NCBI RefSeq assembly: GCF_001299635.1
Contig: NZ_JRHN01000044.1
Span: 1-64,000 of the forward strand
Source of the DNA: Clostridioides difficile
Lineage (GTDB): Bacteria; Bacillota; Clostridia; Peptostreptococcales; Peptostreptococcaceae
DNA: 64,000 bases
Direction: 5' to 3'
Part shown: positions 38,322 through 47,726 of the stretch, piece after piece
Layout: every line of letters begins with the position of its first letter
How positions within the stretch are numbered: position 1 is the first letter of the stretch
Notes under the pieces: model-generated
What the model was told of the DNA's origin: nothing
The model's database searches: none
The model's input: the letters and a program-made list of their open reading frames with translations, nothing else
Position numbers and translations under genes: made by a program

Positions 38322-38660
38322 TTATGTATTTTTCTGTTTTTGTTTATCATTAAGTTTACATTTTGAACAATTTCCAAGACATTCATCGACCATATCTAGA
38401 CATTCATTAAATGCTACCTTACTACTATTCTTATGTCTTACAATTAATATATCTTGTTTTTTAGCTTGAGACTCAACCGTTCTAGACATCTTATGTGAAA
38501 CTGTTGATGTGAGTATAACAACTGCATCTGGTTTTCCTATAGAATTATTTAATTTAGAAGACATAGTCGTATATACCTTTGTCTTATAACCTTTTTTCTT
38601 GGCCATAACCATATAATCTTTTTCCATTCTTTCATGACCACCAATCACTAATAAGTTCAT
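38322..38660 (-). CDS. DUF2325 family protein
   Basis: A 112-residue protein of the DUF2325 family: MNLLVIGGHERMEKDYMVMA at the N-terminus gives a Rossmann-like start, VILTSTVSHKMSRTVESQAKK and IVRHKNSS follow, and the C-terminus carries four cysteines (CLDMVDECLGNCSKCKL). The cysteines may bind metal or form disulfides. The function is unknown. The promoter region has two Fur-like boxes, which suggests iron control and fits a metal or redox role. AGGAGG precedes the start. Confidence 0.82.
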   Translation of the reverse strand: MNLLVIGGHERMEKDYMVMAKKKGYKTKVYTTMSSKLNNSIGKPDAVVILTSTVSHKMSRTVESQAKKQDILIVRHKNSSKVAFNECLDMVDECLGNCSKCKLNDKQKQKNT

Positions 38661-38681
38661 TAGATTTCCTCCTATTTATTT

Positions 38682-38769
38682 GATATTGATTTTCATTATT
38701 ATTTATATTATATATAATAGTATCTTGAAATAAATTTGTCAATACTTATTGATATTAATTATCATTTTA
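38682..38769 (-). promoter_or_regulatory. SigA promoter of the DUF2325 gene flanked by two Fur-like boxes
   Basis: On the minus strand TTGACA (38742-38737), 17 bases, TATTAT (38719-38714). GATATTGATTTTCATTATT at 38682-38700 matches 15 of 19 positions of the classical Fur consensus GATAATGATAATCATTATC, just past the start of transcription; the second site at 38751-38769 matches 14 of 19 and lies just upstream of the -35. Two boxes on both sides of one promoter are typical of strong repression. Confidence 0.65.
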
Positions 38770-38852
38770 ATAATAATTTTTTTACTTATATTTATTTCCA
38801 ATATTACTCTTTTTAAATTTACTACTTTTACGTATAATAAATTTTTATACAA

Positions 38853-38898
38853 AAAAAGCTGTAGATTTGAATGTCATCACCCAAATTTACAGCTTTTT
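38853..38898 (-). terminator. argH terminator
   Basis: Inverted repeat aaaaagctgtagattt (38853-38868) and aaatttacagcttttt (38883-38898), one mismatch, 14-base loop, with a T-run on the minus strand, 14 bases after argH. Confidence 0.85.
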
Positions 38899-38911
38899 GA
38901 AATTTAATATA

Positions 38912-40228
38912 TTATTTTAAATTCTTTTTTATTCCTTTATTTAATATACTCTCATAGTCGATAAAGTCATAAATGTCTTCCTTAAATGCATCTGAAAACT
39001 TATGTAATTCTTCTAATGTTAAATCTTCTATTGCCTTTTTATTGTCTTCACAATATATAACGATACTTCCTACTATTCCATGTGCATCTCTAAAAGCAAC
39101 ATTATTTTTAACCAAGTAGTCAGCAACTTCTGTTGCATTTAAAAATCCATTCTTTACTGCTTGTTTCATTTTGTCTTCATTTACTTTTAATGTAGCTATC
39201 ATTCTATCCATTATCTGTATGCACATTTCAATAGTATGTACACTATCAAAAAAACCTTCTTTATCTTCTTGCATATCTTTATTATATGCTAATGGTATAC
39301 CCTTCATTACTGTAAAAAGACCAAACAGATTTCCATATACTCTTCCAGTCTTTCCTCTTATAAGTTCCGCTCCATCAGGATTTTTCTTTTGAGGCATTAT
39401 ACTACTTCCTGTAGTATATAAATCATCTATCTCAACAAATCCAAATTCTTGAGAACTCCAAAGTATCAACTCTTCACTTAATCTACTTAAGTGCATCATT
39501 ATAATTGAAAAATCACTCATTAACTCTAATAAATAATCTCTATCACTTACTCCATCCATAAAATTATCTACTACTTTTTTAAATCCTAATTGTTCACAAG
39601 TTATATTTCTATCTATATCATGTGTAGTTCCTGCCAAAGCTCCACAACCTAAAGGTGATTCATCTAATATTTCTATAGCATTTTTTATTCTTTTCTCATC
39701 TCTATCAAACATACTATAATACGCCATCAAATGATGTTTAAATGTTACTACTTGTGCTCTTTGAAGATGAGTATAACCTGGCATTATCACTGGATTTTTA
39801 TCAGCAACGTCTTTTATAGTTGCTTTAAATTCAGATATTAAATCTACCAAATCATTTGCCTTTTCTTTAGCATACAATCTCATATCAACTGCAACTTGGT
39901 CATTTCTACTACGTGCTGTATGAAGTTTCTTACCAACATCGCCAATTCTTTGAATTAAATTTATCTCAGTAAAACTATGTATATCTTCATATTCTCCATC
40001 TAATGCTAACTTTCCATTTTCTATATCTTCAAAGATTCCTTTTAAACCTTCTGTTATAGTCTTTCCTTCTTCCTCTGTTAAAAGACCACATTTTACTTGC
40101 ATATGAACATGTGCTATACTTCCTTCAATATCCTTTTTATACAGTACACAATCATAACCAAAAGATTTATTAAATTCTTCCATAAGTTGATTTTCCGCTT
40201 TTCTAAAGCGTCCACCCCATAATTTCAT
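38912..40228 (-). CDS. argH: Argininosuccinate lyase
   Basis: ArgH splits argininosuccinate to arginine and fumarate, the last step of arginine synthesis. The 438-residue protein starts MKLWGGRF, and shows DIHSFTEINL, the TARSRNDQV block and the superfamily signature TGSSIMPQKKNPD with the catalytic Ser. The ATG at 40228 has AGGTG six bases upstream; the GTG three codons earlier lies in that site. No argG is adjacent in the window. The gene follows an arginine-type T-box leader, so it responds to uncharged tRNA-Arg. Confidence 0.95.
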   Translation of the reverse strand: MKLWGGRFRKAENQLMEEFNKSFGYDCVLYKKDIEGSIAHVHMQVKCGLLTEEEGKTITEGLKGIFEDIENGKLALDGEYEDIHSFTEINLIQRIGDVGKKLHTARSRNDQVAVDMRLYAKEKANDLVDLISEFKATIKDVADKNPVIMPGYTHLQRAQVVTFKHHLMAYYSMFDRDEKRIKNAIEILDESPLGCGALAGTTHDIDRNITCEQLGFKKVVDNFMDGVSDRDYLLELMSDFSIIMMHLSRLSEELILWSSQEFGFVEIDDLYTTGSSIMPQKKNPDGAELIRGKTGRVYGNLFGLFTVMKGIPLAYNKDMQEDKEGFFDSVHTIEMCIQIMDRMIATLKVNEDKMKQAVKNGFLNATEVADYLVKNNVAFRDAHGIVGSIVIYCEDNKKAIEDLTLEELHKFSDAFKEDIYDFIDYESILNKGIKKNLK

Positions 40229-40298
40229 ACCTTTCACCTCATATTTTAAATTTTTTTATTTTAATTATAATATTTACATCTAAGTTAAAATTAAAAAA

Positions 40299-40530
40299 TC
40301 TCTTGGTCAAAAAGACCAAGAGACGAAATATTCCGTGTTACCACTCTAGTTGATAAACAAAGTTTACCCACTCTATTCTCTTAAGGCGAGATTACCTACT
40401 ACCATACTAAATTTCAAGTAGTATTCTCCAAAGCTCTTTTCAATATAAAGTGTTATCATTAGGCTCACACCATTCCTAACTCGCTGAGATTTTCTTTATA
40501 CCTACTCTCTTCTTCACTGAATCTAAGTTT
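40299..40530 (-). promoter_or_regulatory. T-box leader of argH (Arg)
   Basis: On the minus strand the T-box word AGTGGTAACACGG is at 40345-40333, followed by a terminator hairpin with a 10-bp perfect stem (40323-40314 / 40308-40299). Stem I includes an AGTA motif, and the codon in the proposed specifier loop reads AGA (40437-40435), which is arginine and agrees with argH. The 5' boundary is approximate. Confidence 0.88.
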
Positions 40531-40605
40531 TTTATGTTTTATCTATTTGTATTATAATTACTATCAATAAAATAGTCAACCTCTTTTTTCCTGTATATAC
40601 ATTTT

Positions 40606-41427
40606 TTAAGAGTTAAGTGCTTTTTTTAACTCTAAGAATTTATAAATTGCCTTTGCAACTCCACTATCTTGATTGGTATCTGTAACATAATCAGCTTCTT
40701 GTTTAATTAATTCTTCTGCATTTCCCATAGCTATTCCAAGACCAGCAAATTTTATCATCTCTATATCATTATAATTATCTCCAAATGCAATTATATCTTC
40801 TCTATCTATATTCATCTTTTCAGCTAAAAATTTAACTGCATTGCCTTTATCAACACCTTCATTCATAACTTCAATATTGTTTGGCCACGAAGAAGTTATC
40901 TTTATGCCTTGAACCTTTATCAATTCTTTTCTTATATCATCTAAAATAGACGGATTTTTTTCTTCTATGATTACAAATTTTAGTATATCATTTTTTAAGA
41001 TTTCTTCTCTTAAATCGTCTTTTACAATTACTTTTGTCTCATTACCTAAAAATATACTTAACTTGTCCTCACGTCCCTCTATTTTTCTTGAAAGCATGGA
41101 ATCTATACTATTACACTGATAGTAAATATCGTATTTGTCCAATACATCTAATATATTTAAACACGTTTTTGTGTCAATTTTATTTGAATATATTATATTT
41201 CCATTTTGCTCTCTTATCAATGAACCATTACAAGCTATTATTGGCATATCTTCTTTAAGAAAATCTACATTGCATTTAGCTGAATCGAAGGCTCTTCCTG
41301 TTGCTAAAGTTACATTAATACCACTCTCTATAACTTCTTGTAGTGCAGTTTTATTTTCATCTGTAACTTTATGATTATTTCCTAATAAAGTTCCATCCAT
41401 ATCTGTTACAATTAATTTATATCCCAT
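40606..41427 (-). CDS. HAD-family phosphatase, Cof type
   Basis: A 273-residue HAD hydrolase with the C2B cap of the Cof group. Motif I is VTDMDGTLLGNNHKV (about 6-20), motif II in TLATGRAFD, and motif IV GDNYNDIEMIKFAGLGIAMGNA (about 216-237). These enzymes dephosphorylate sugar phosphates, FMN or other small molecules; the substrate is not predictable. GGAG precedes the start. It lies between the argH leader and a divergent aminotransferase. Confidence 0.9.
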   Translation of the reverse strand: MGYKLIVTDMDGTLLGNNHKVTDENKTALQEVIESGINVTLATGRAFDSAKCNVDFLKEDMPIIACNGSLIREQNGNIIYSNKIDTKTCLNILDVLDKYDIYYQCNSIDSMLSRKIEGREDKLSIFLGNETKVIVKDDLREEILKNDILKFVIIEEKNPSILDDIRKELIKVQGIKITSSWPNNIEVMNEGVDKGNAVKFLAEKMNIDREDIIAFGDNYNDIEMIKFAGLGIAMGNAEELIKQEADYVTDTNQDSGVAKAIYKFLELKKALNS

Positions 41428-41787
41428 AATCCAACTCCATAACTTTTTATTGTATACCTCTATTTCCTTAATATAATCTAAAGAATTACCCTTATTAAAT
41501 TATATCATAACTTTCTACTTAAACTATTTCAATTTACAAAATTAATAACATTCATTTAACCCCTTTTAAGAGAAAAATAAATCGTTTCTTGTAGTATTTT
41601 TCTGAATATTTTCAATTTATAGTCTTATAATGCTAGAAATTTTACAATATATGATATATAATCATATTAAATAAAGTGAGCTATTATAATATTTATATTC
41701 ATTTTTTACTATTATATATTTTCAAAATATTTTAAATCTAGCGACTTTTATAACATTTATTATTGACTAAATAAGGAGTGATGAACT
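41428..41787. other. Divergent intergenic region without gene
   Basis: The 360 bases between the HAD gene and the aminotransferase gene hold both upstream regions. A TATAAT-like word occurs near 41626, but I find no clear promoter pair, repeat or RNA. Confidence 0.4.
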
Positions 41788-42891
41788 ATGAAATTAAAAA
41801 TTAACAAAGCTATTGAAATGCAGTTGAAAAAAAGTTATGCAATAGAATCTGGACATTCAGAAGATGTATTTGAGATAGACTGTGGTGAAGGTATAAATAC
41901 AGTTTCTTACTCAAATAAAGCTGTAGAAGCTTTTAATGCTTTAGAATTTGATATGATAAGAGGATACCCTCATTCAATTGCCTTAAAAGACAATATAGTT
42001 GATTATTGGAAAGATTTTATAACATTAGATATTGATAGAATCTGTTTGGCAGATGGTTCTATACATGTTATTTACCTTTTAAATAGACTATTTATTGAAA
42101 AAGGAGATAAGGTTTTAGGATATTCTCCTCAGTTCTCTGAATATGAAACAGATATAAAAATGCATGGTGCTACTTATGATTATGTTCTTTTAAAGAAAGA
42201 GGATAATTTCAAATTTAATGAAAAAGAATTTATTGAAAAAATAAATCCAGAATATAAAGTAATTTACATAGACAATCCAAATAATCCTACAGGACAAATT
42301 ATACCTTTATCATCAATTGAAAATATAGTAAAAGAAGCATCTAAATATAATATCGCAGTTATGGTAGATGAAGCTTATGGTGAATACATGCCAAAAGAAA
42401 ATTCAGCTGTAAAACTTCTAAATAATTATGATAATGTAATTGTCTTAAAAACATTTTCAAAAGGTTTTGGTTTAGCAGGACTAAGAGCAGGATATGCAGT
42501 TCTTCCAAAAGAACTTGTTGACCCTATTAAAAAGATTTCTACTCCTTACGAAGTATCTGAAATATCTCGTAGTATTGCAGCCAATTTACTAGATGATGTT
42601 CAATTTATAGAAGAATTAAAGGAAAAAACACAAGCTATAAAAAATCAATTATTAATTCCTTGGAAAAACCTTAATATAGCTGAAACTAATGATACTGTAT
42701 CAATAATGACAGTTGAACATAAAAACAAAGACATAGATTTACAACAAGAATTTGCAAAGTTAAAAATAAGAGTTATATCTGGTAGTGACTTCACTGGACT
42801 TGATAAAAATTTTATAAGATTTAGAATGCCAGAAGAAAATGAACTTCCTGAAGTTATAAAAGCATTCCAAGTAATCGATAATATAGAGTAA
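41788..42891 (+). CDS. PLP-dependent aminotransferase, HisC/CobD-like
   Basis: A 367-residue fold-type I aminotransferase. The segments EIDCGEGINTVSYS, YIDNPNNPTGQIIP (about 168-181), VDEAYGEYMP and the PLP Lys in LKTFSKGFGLAGLRAGYAV (about 218-236) fit histidinol-phosphate aminotransferases and threonine-phosphate decarboxylases. No histidine or cobalamin genes are adjacent, so neither role is certain. AAGGAG precedes the ATG. Confidence 0.85.
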   Translation: MKLKINKAIEMQLKKSYAIESGHSEDVFEIDCGEGINTVSYSNKAVEAFNALEFDMIRGYPHSIALKDNIVDYWKDFITLDIDRICLADGSIHVIYLLNRLFIEKGDKVLGYSPQFSEYETDIKMHGATYDYVLLKKEDNFKFNEKEFIEKINPEYKVIYIDNPNNPTGQIIPLSSIENIVKEASKYNIAVMVDEAYGEYMPKENSAVKLLNNYDNVIVLKTFSKGFGLAGLRAGYAVLPKELVDPIKKISTPYEVSEISRSIAANLLDDVQFIEELKEKTQAIKNQLLIPWKNLNIAETNDTVSIMTVEHKNKDIDLQQEFAKLKIRVISGSDFTGLDKNFIRFRMPEENELPEVIKAFQVIDNIE

Positions 42892-42900
42892 ATTATATAA

Positions 42901-42929
42901 GGGACATATTGTTAAAATCAATATGCCCC
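42901..42929. terminator. Bidirectional terminator
   Basis: 11-bp arms (gggacatattg 42901-42911 / caatatgcccc 42919-42929) with one mismatch and 7-base loop between the aminotransferase and the convergent P-type ATPase genes. Confidence 0.75.
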
Positions 42930-42942
42930 TTTAATTTTTAAA

Positions 42943-45582
42943 TTATTTTACTGTATTTCTGTTAATTAACTTATTAAGCTCCATTAGTATTGATGAAATC
43001 AACGCTAGACCTAGACAAATTCCTAATTGATATAGTCCAAACACTTCTGGTATAGAGAATATTCCTCTTAATACTGGTATTAGCGTTAAAGAGTAAAGTC
43101 CAAAACAAATTACAACTGCTCCTATAACATACTTATTACTAAAAAAACCTAACTTTATTACGGTTTGATTATTAGAACGTGCAGGTAATGTCTGCATTAT
43201 TCTAGCTAATATCAATGTTGAGAATGCCATAGCTACTCCAAGTTCTGGAGATACTTGTAATCCTATATATTGTGCAATAATTGTAACTACACCTATTATA
43301 CAACCTCTTATAGCTACTGCCTTCAATGTCCCTCCTGCTAGTATACTTTCATCTGGATGTCTAGGAGGTTTATCCATTATATTTTTTTCTGACTTTTCAA
43401 ACCCCAACGCAATTGCTGGTAAAGAGTCATTTACTAAGTTTATAAATAAAAGTTGTAAAGCTGTAAATGGATTCGACCAACCTGCAAATACTGCAAACAA
43501 TATAGCTACTATAGCTCCTAAGTTTCCTGCAAATAAATAAGTAATTGCTTTTATTATATTGCTGTATACTGTTCTACCAACTTCAACAGCATTTACTATA
43601 CTTGCAAAGTTATCGTCAACTAGTACCATGGCAGAGGCATCTTTTGCTACATCAGTACCACTTCCCATACCTATACCTATATCTGCTTGTTTCAATGCTG
43701 GTGCATCATTTACACCATCACCAGTCATAGCAGTTATATTGTTTTTATGTTGCCACGCTTTTACTATACGAATTTTATTTTCTGGTGATACTCTGGCATA
43801 CACACTTATATTTTCCAATTTTTCATATAATTCTTCTTCACTCAAAGCATCAAGTTCTTTTCCAGTAAGAGCTAAATCCCCATCTTCCATTATACCAATT
43901 TCTTTTGCAATTGCCGCTGCTGTTGTTTTATGGTCACCAGTTATCATAACAGTTTTTATCCCAGCACTCTTTGCTTCTTTTACAGCATCCATCACTTCTT
44001 CTCTTGGTGGGTCTATCATTGCCATTATTCCAACCAATGTCATATCATGTTCATCATCAATTGAAGGTGTAAAGCCTTCTTCTGGAACATCTTTTATTGC
44101 GAAAGCTAATACTCTAAGTGCTCTATTTGAAAATTCTTCATTTTTATGCTTATATTCTTCTATTATCTCATCTGTTATATCTACTTTTGAACCATTTTTT
44201 AAAGCATATTTACATCTACTAAATACAATATCTGGTGCACCCTTTGTAAACATTATATAATCTCCATATATGCTATTTACAGTAGACATAAGCTTTCTAT
44301 CTGAGTCAAATGGAATTTCATTGATTCTAACATACTTACTTCTTAATTTATCATAATCTAAATCATTTTTACTTGAATAATTTATCAATGCTACTTCTGT
44401 TGGGTCACCAACTTCTTTACCATCACTAGTTATATGAGAATCATTACAAAGTGTGGAAACCATAGTCAATAATTTAGCATGATAAGAATAGTTTACCTTT
44501 TCTTTATTTAACTCATCATTATTAGTTCCATACATATAATAATCAACAACTGTCATTTTATTTTGCGTAAGAGTACCTGTTTTATCAGTACATATAACAC
44601 TTGTTGAACCTAAAGTTTCTACTGCTGGTAATTTTCTTATTATAGCTTGTTTTTTTGCCATGCTGTTTGTTCCAACAGCTAATACGATAGTTACTATCGA
44701 TGATAAAGCTTCTGGTATAGCTGCTACTGCCACTGCTACAGAGAACATGAATGAATCGAGAATTATCTGTGTCATTTCACCATTTCCAGCCATAAAGTAA
44801 TTTCTTGCCACTTGAATTATAAATATTAAAAGAGCAAGTATTACAATACCTACACCAAGTTTTTTACTAAAGTCTTCTATTTTTTGTTGTAATGGTGTAA
44901 GTTTATTTTCAGCACTTTCCAAAAGGCCAGCTATTTTACCCATTTCAGTATTCATACCTGTTCCAGTTACTACAAAAGAACCTCTACCGTAAACAACTAC
45001 AGCACCACTAAATACCATATTTTTCTGGTCGCCTAAGCTTACATCTTCACTTATTTGTTCTGTATGCTTTAAAACTGGCTCTGATTCTCCAGTTAACATA
45101 CCTTCTACCACCTTCAGAGATTGTGCTTCTATAAGTCTTCCATCTGCTGGTATGTAATCGCCAGCTTCTAAGAATACAATATCTCCAACTACTAAATCTT
45201 TTGCTGGAATTGTCATTTTTTTATTGTCTCTTATTACTTTTGCATTTGGTGCAGATAAATTTTTCAAACTTTCTAATGAACTTTCTGCTTTTTTCGTTTG
45301 TACGACACCTAAAACTGAGTTTATAATAATAACTGCAAAAATTATTATAGACTCTACAGTTTCACCTAAAAATATTTGTACTAAAGCAGCTATTAATAGA
45401 ATTATTACTAGTGGGTCTTTAAAACTTTCTAAGAAAAGCTTATACGTAGGAACTTTATCTGCTTCTTTTAATTCATTAGCTCCATTTTTTTCTAACAGCT
45501 CTTCTGCTTTTTCTTTGCTCAAACCAGATAAGCTTGAGTCTAAATTTTTAATTACTTCTTGATAAGTACTTTTGTAAGACAT
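42943..45582 (-). CDS. Cation P-type ATPase (PMCA/SERCA group, Ca2+ or Mn2+)
   Basis: An 879-residue P-type ATPase of type II. N-terminal cation-ATPase domain, membrane segments at about 55-95, the actuator with TGES in MLTGESEPV, phosphorylated Asp-333 in ICTDKTGTLT, KGAPD in the nucleotide domain, MTGDGVNDAPAL, and six C-terminal membrane segments. Segment 4 reads AAIPEALSS, where SERCA pumps have PEGL. The family usually exports Ca2+, but the leader is a yybP-ykoY riboswitch that senses Mn2+, and related lactococcal ATPases under this switch export Mn2+. I therefore give Mn2+ export as a real alternative. Confidence 0.9.
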   Translation of the reverse strand: MSYKSTYQEVIKNLDSSLSGLSKEKAEELLEKNGANELKEADKVPTYKLFLESFKDPLVIILLIAALVQIFLGETVESIIIFAVIIINSVLGVVQTKKAESSLESLKNLSAPNAKVIRDNKKMTIPAKDLVVGDIVFLEAGDYIPADGRLIEAQSLKVVEGMLTGESEPVLKHTEQISEDVSLGDQKNMVFSGAVVVYGRGSFVVTGTGMNTEMGKIAGLLESAENKLTPLQQKIEDFSKKLGVGIVILALLIFIIQVARNYFMAGNGEMTQIILDSFMFSVAVAVAAIPEALSSIVTIVLAVGTNSMAKKQAIIRKLPAVETLGSTSVICTDKTGTLTQNKMTVVDYYMYGTNNDELNKEKVNYSYHAKLLTMVSTLCNDSHITSDGKEVGDPTEVALINYSSKNDLDYDKLRSKYVRINEIPFDSDRKLMSTVNSIYGDYIMFTKGAPDIVFSRCKYALKNGSKVDITDEIIEEYKHKNEEFSNRALRVLAFAIKDVPEEGFTPSIDDEHDMTLVGIMAMIDPPREEVMDAVKEAKSAGIKTVMITGDHKTTAAAIAKEIGIMEDGDLALTGKELDALSEEELYEKLENISVYARVSPENKIRIVKAWQHKNNITAMTGDGVNDAPALKQADIGIGMGSGTDVAKDASAMVLVDDNFASIVNAVEVGRTVYSNIIKAITYLFAGNLGAIVAILFAVFAGWSNPFTALQLLFINLVNDSLPAIALGFEKSEKNIMDKPPRHPDESILAGGTLKAVAIRGCIIGVVTIIAQYIGLQVSPELGVAMAFSTLILARIMQTLPARSNNQTVIKLGFFSNKYVIGAVVICFGLYSLTLIPVLRGIFSIPEVFGLYQLGICLGLALISSILMELNKLINRNTVK

Positions 45583-45680
45583 TTGTTGCCCTCCTCTTTA
45601 ATAAATTTATTTTATGTTTGGGGGCTCTTATGTATACTTGAAATTTAAATTTTTTTAAATAAAAATTCCTTGAATAAAAA

Positions 45681-45820
45681 AAGACCCCAAAACAAACATA
45701 CTTAATGCTTATTTTGAAGGTCTTGCTATCAAGGAATTCCTTGCTAATTAACCGAGTATTTCTACTGTCTTGACGATTAATTACCACTTTCGTGTAAGCT
45801 ACTCCCCTTCGAGTAGTTAT
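45681..45820 (-). promoter_or_regulatory. yybP-ykoY (Mn2+) riboswitch with terminator
   Basis: On the minus strand the aptamer begins near 45820 with GGGGAGTAGC (45807-45798), followed by the internal segments AATCGTCAAGAC and TACTCGGTTAATT and the 3' segment TAGCAAGACC near 45727-45718. These match the manganese riboswitch family. A long hairpin (45681-45725) joins AAGACC with GGTCTT and ends in seven T, so aptamer and terminator overlap and Mn2+ binding can release transcription of the ATPase. Confidence 0.9.
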
Positions 45821-45906
45821 CTTAAATTGTATTTACATTATATCACCTTATGTAATTAATAGTCTAGCTTATTTTTTATTTTAACCTAAATTTAACAAAC
45901 TATAAT

Positions 45907-46554
45907 TTAATTTAAATGTAAGTATTCTTCTAAAGTCAAATCATTCATTGCAAAGTTTTTGCTATGTTCAGTTCCAACATATCTATAATGCCAAGATTCA
46001 TACATATATCCAGTTATATTCTCTTTGCCTTTTGGATATCTAAGTATAAAACCATACTTATATGCATTTTCATACAACCACTTAGCTTCTTTTGTATTAT
46101 TAAACTTCTGATTTGCCCAACTAGATTGGTCATTTCCTCCAATATCAAAAGCAAGTCCAGTTTGATGTTCACTTTCTCCAGGCTTAGCTGAAAATCTATT
46201 TGCCTCTTTTTCACCATGTTCTTTTGCATACGACTTAAATAATTTATCTTGATATTCATAACTTCTATATGTACTAAAAGCTTTTAAATTTAAACCTGAC
46301 TTTTGAGCGTCTTTATTCATTTTATAAAAAGCATCTTTTGCTTCACTACTTTCTTGTGGAGAATATTCTTTAGGTAAGCTATACTCCTTATTTGCTACTA
46401 TAATATTATTTATTGATAATACATTTACGCCCTTCCTGTATTTACTTAATTCAGATGTTATGATTTTCTTTCCTGCACTAGAACTATCAATAAACATTCC
46501 TATAAAAACTATAAATAGAGCAAAAACTATGGCTATACAAGTTTTCTTTTTCAT
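45907..46554 (-). CDS. D-Ala-D-Ala carboxypeptidase, VanY type (M15B)
   Basis: A 215-residue zinc carboxypeptidase with an N-terminal membrane anchor (about 5-24). The metal site is SEHQTGLAFDIGG (His and Asp, about 131-143) and the catalytic Glu/His are in ESWHYRYVG near 187-195. It trims peptidoglycan precursors or stem peptides. It stands alone here with no van genes, so it is probably a housekeeping relative. GGAGG precedes the start. Confidence 0.9.
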   Translation of the reverse strand: MKKKTCIAIVFALFIVFIGMFIDSSSAGKKIITSELSKYRKGVNVLSINNIIVANKEYSLPKEYSPQESSEAKDAFYKMNKDAQKSGLNLKAFSTYRSYEYQDKLFKSYAKEHGEKEANRFSAKPGESEHQTGLAFDIGGNDQSSWANQKFNNTKEAKWLYENAYKYGFILRYPKGKENITGYMYESWHYRYVGTEHSKNFAMNDLTLEEYLHLN

Positions 46555-46739
46555 ATACTACACCTCCATAATTAGTATTTGATACAGAAAAATTTCAAGA
46601 CATTTTCTTTCTTAGTATAATCATACCACTAATTTATTGCAATATATTTAAAGTATTCTTACGAAATTCTTAATTTCTTCTCTATATGACTAAAAACAAC
46701 AACAAATTTTTCAAAATTCTCAGGTTAATGATACATATA

Positions 46740-46803
46740 TTGATTTTCTTTCCAAATAGTGTATAATATATCTATAGAAACTCTCAAGTACTCTTTAGTA
46801 CTT
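46740..46803 (+). promoter_or_regulatory. Promoter and operator of the TetR-MFS unit
   Basis: TTGATT (46740-46745), 16 bases, TATAAT (46762-46767). Just past the expected start point is a perfect 7-bp palindrome, aagtact-cttt-agtactt, at 46786-46803. Binding there would block transcription, as expected for autorepression by the first gene. Confidence 0.75.
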
Positions 46804-46832
46804 TATATTTTTATATGAAGGGAGATAGTAAA

Positions 46833-47723
46833 GTGACGGATAAACAAAGACTCATTATAACTATTGCACAAAGAATTTTTGACCAGAAAGGTTTTCAAAA
46901 TACTTCTATACTAGATATTGTAAAAGAATGTAAAATGTCTAAAGCTACTTTTTATAAACATTTTGAAACTAAAGAAATTTTCATCTGCGAAATAATCAAT
47001 TATTATGATGAAAAATTCTTGGAAATTATACATTCCATTAATGAAAATAAGGATATTCCATCATCTGAGAAGTTAAGAAGAAAAATAATTGCTGTATGGG
47101 AAAATATTTTTTCTAGAACTACTATAAACACCTATATAAGAGAAAACTTTTCTGAGGCGCAACGTAATACTACGAGTAAATTACAAAAAAAAACTCGAGC
47201 TAACTTATTGAATGAATACAAACTCAGTTTATTCGATAACTATGGGGATAAAATAGAAAATAATATATTCGATTTAGTTTTCTTATTGGATGCACTAATT
47301 CATCAGTTTACGTATATTATTCACATACAAAAAAGAGAAGTGAATGTATACTTTATTACTGAATTCACTATACAAATTTTAGATTTAGTTGTAGAAAATA
47401 TTAATAATCTAAATCCTTTAATTGAAAAATCAATGTTTTTATATGAACAAGAAGATGAAGCCTACTTTTCCATTCATAATAAATCGCTATTTTTTAAAAC
47501 GATACAAGATATAGAGGAACTAATAAAAACGGATACTTCACTCCTTGAAAACCCCAAGCTACTAGAGGCAACAAAAAAATTATATATTGAGGAAAAAAAT
47601 CAACAATATGATTCTTTAATCATGGATGCAATGATTACATACTTAGAAAAAGAAGACATTTTGAGACCAAAAGTACTTTTGTTGAACAGTATTAAAAATC
47701 AATTAAAAAAGGAGACGTTATAA
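46833..47723 (+). CDS. TetR-family regulator of the MFS pump
   Basis: A 296-residue regulator. TetR helix-turn-helix: QRIFDQKGFQNTSILDIVKECKMSKATFYKHFETKEIF (overview of about 10-50), with CKMSKATFYKHF the recognition part. The ligand-binding part is longer than the usual 190-220 residues, which suggests an extra C-terminal helical region (about 200-296). The GTG at 46833 has GGGAG eight bases upstream; the ATG at 46815 has no site and is not used here. The MFS gene follows after 3 bases. Confidence 0.88.
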   Translation: MTDKQRLIITIAQRIFDQKGFQNTSILDIVKECKMSKATFYKHFETKEIFICEIINYYDEKFLEIIHSINENKDIPSSEKLRRKIIAVWENIFSRTTINTYIRENFSEAQRNTTSKLQKKTRANLLNEYKLSLFDNYGDKIENNIFDLVFLLDALIHQFTYIIHIQKREVNVYFITEFTIQILDLVVENINNLNPLIEKSMFLYEQEDEAYFSIHNKSLFFKTIQDIEELIKTDTSLLENPKLLEATKKLYIEEKNQQYDSLIMDAMITYLEKEDILRPKVLLLNSIKNQLKKETL

Positions 47724-47726
47724 ATC

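Noticed and set aside
43559..44260. 233-codon plus-strand frame
   Set aside because: Antisense shadow of the P-type ATPase, whose motifs are unmistakable on the minus strand.
45548..45787. 79-codon minus-strand frame before the P-type ATPase
   Set aside because: It lies across the Mn2+ riboswitch and terminator; the RNA structure explains the sequence.
45907..46554. Part of a vancomycin-resistance cluster
   Set aside because: The VanY-like gene is isolated, with no vanS/R, ligase or VanT near it.
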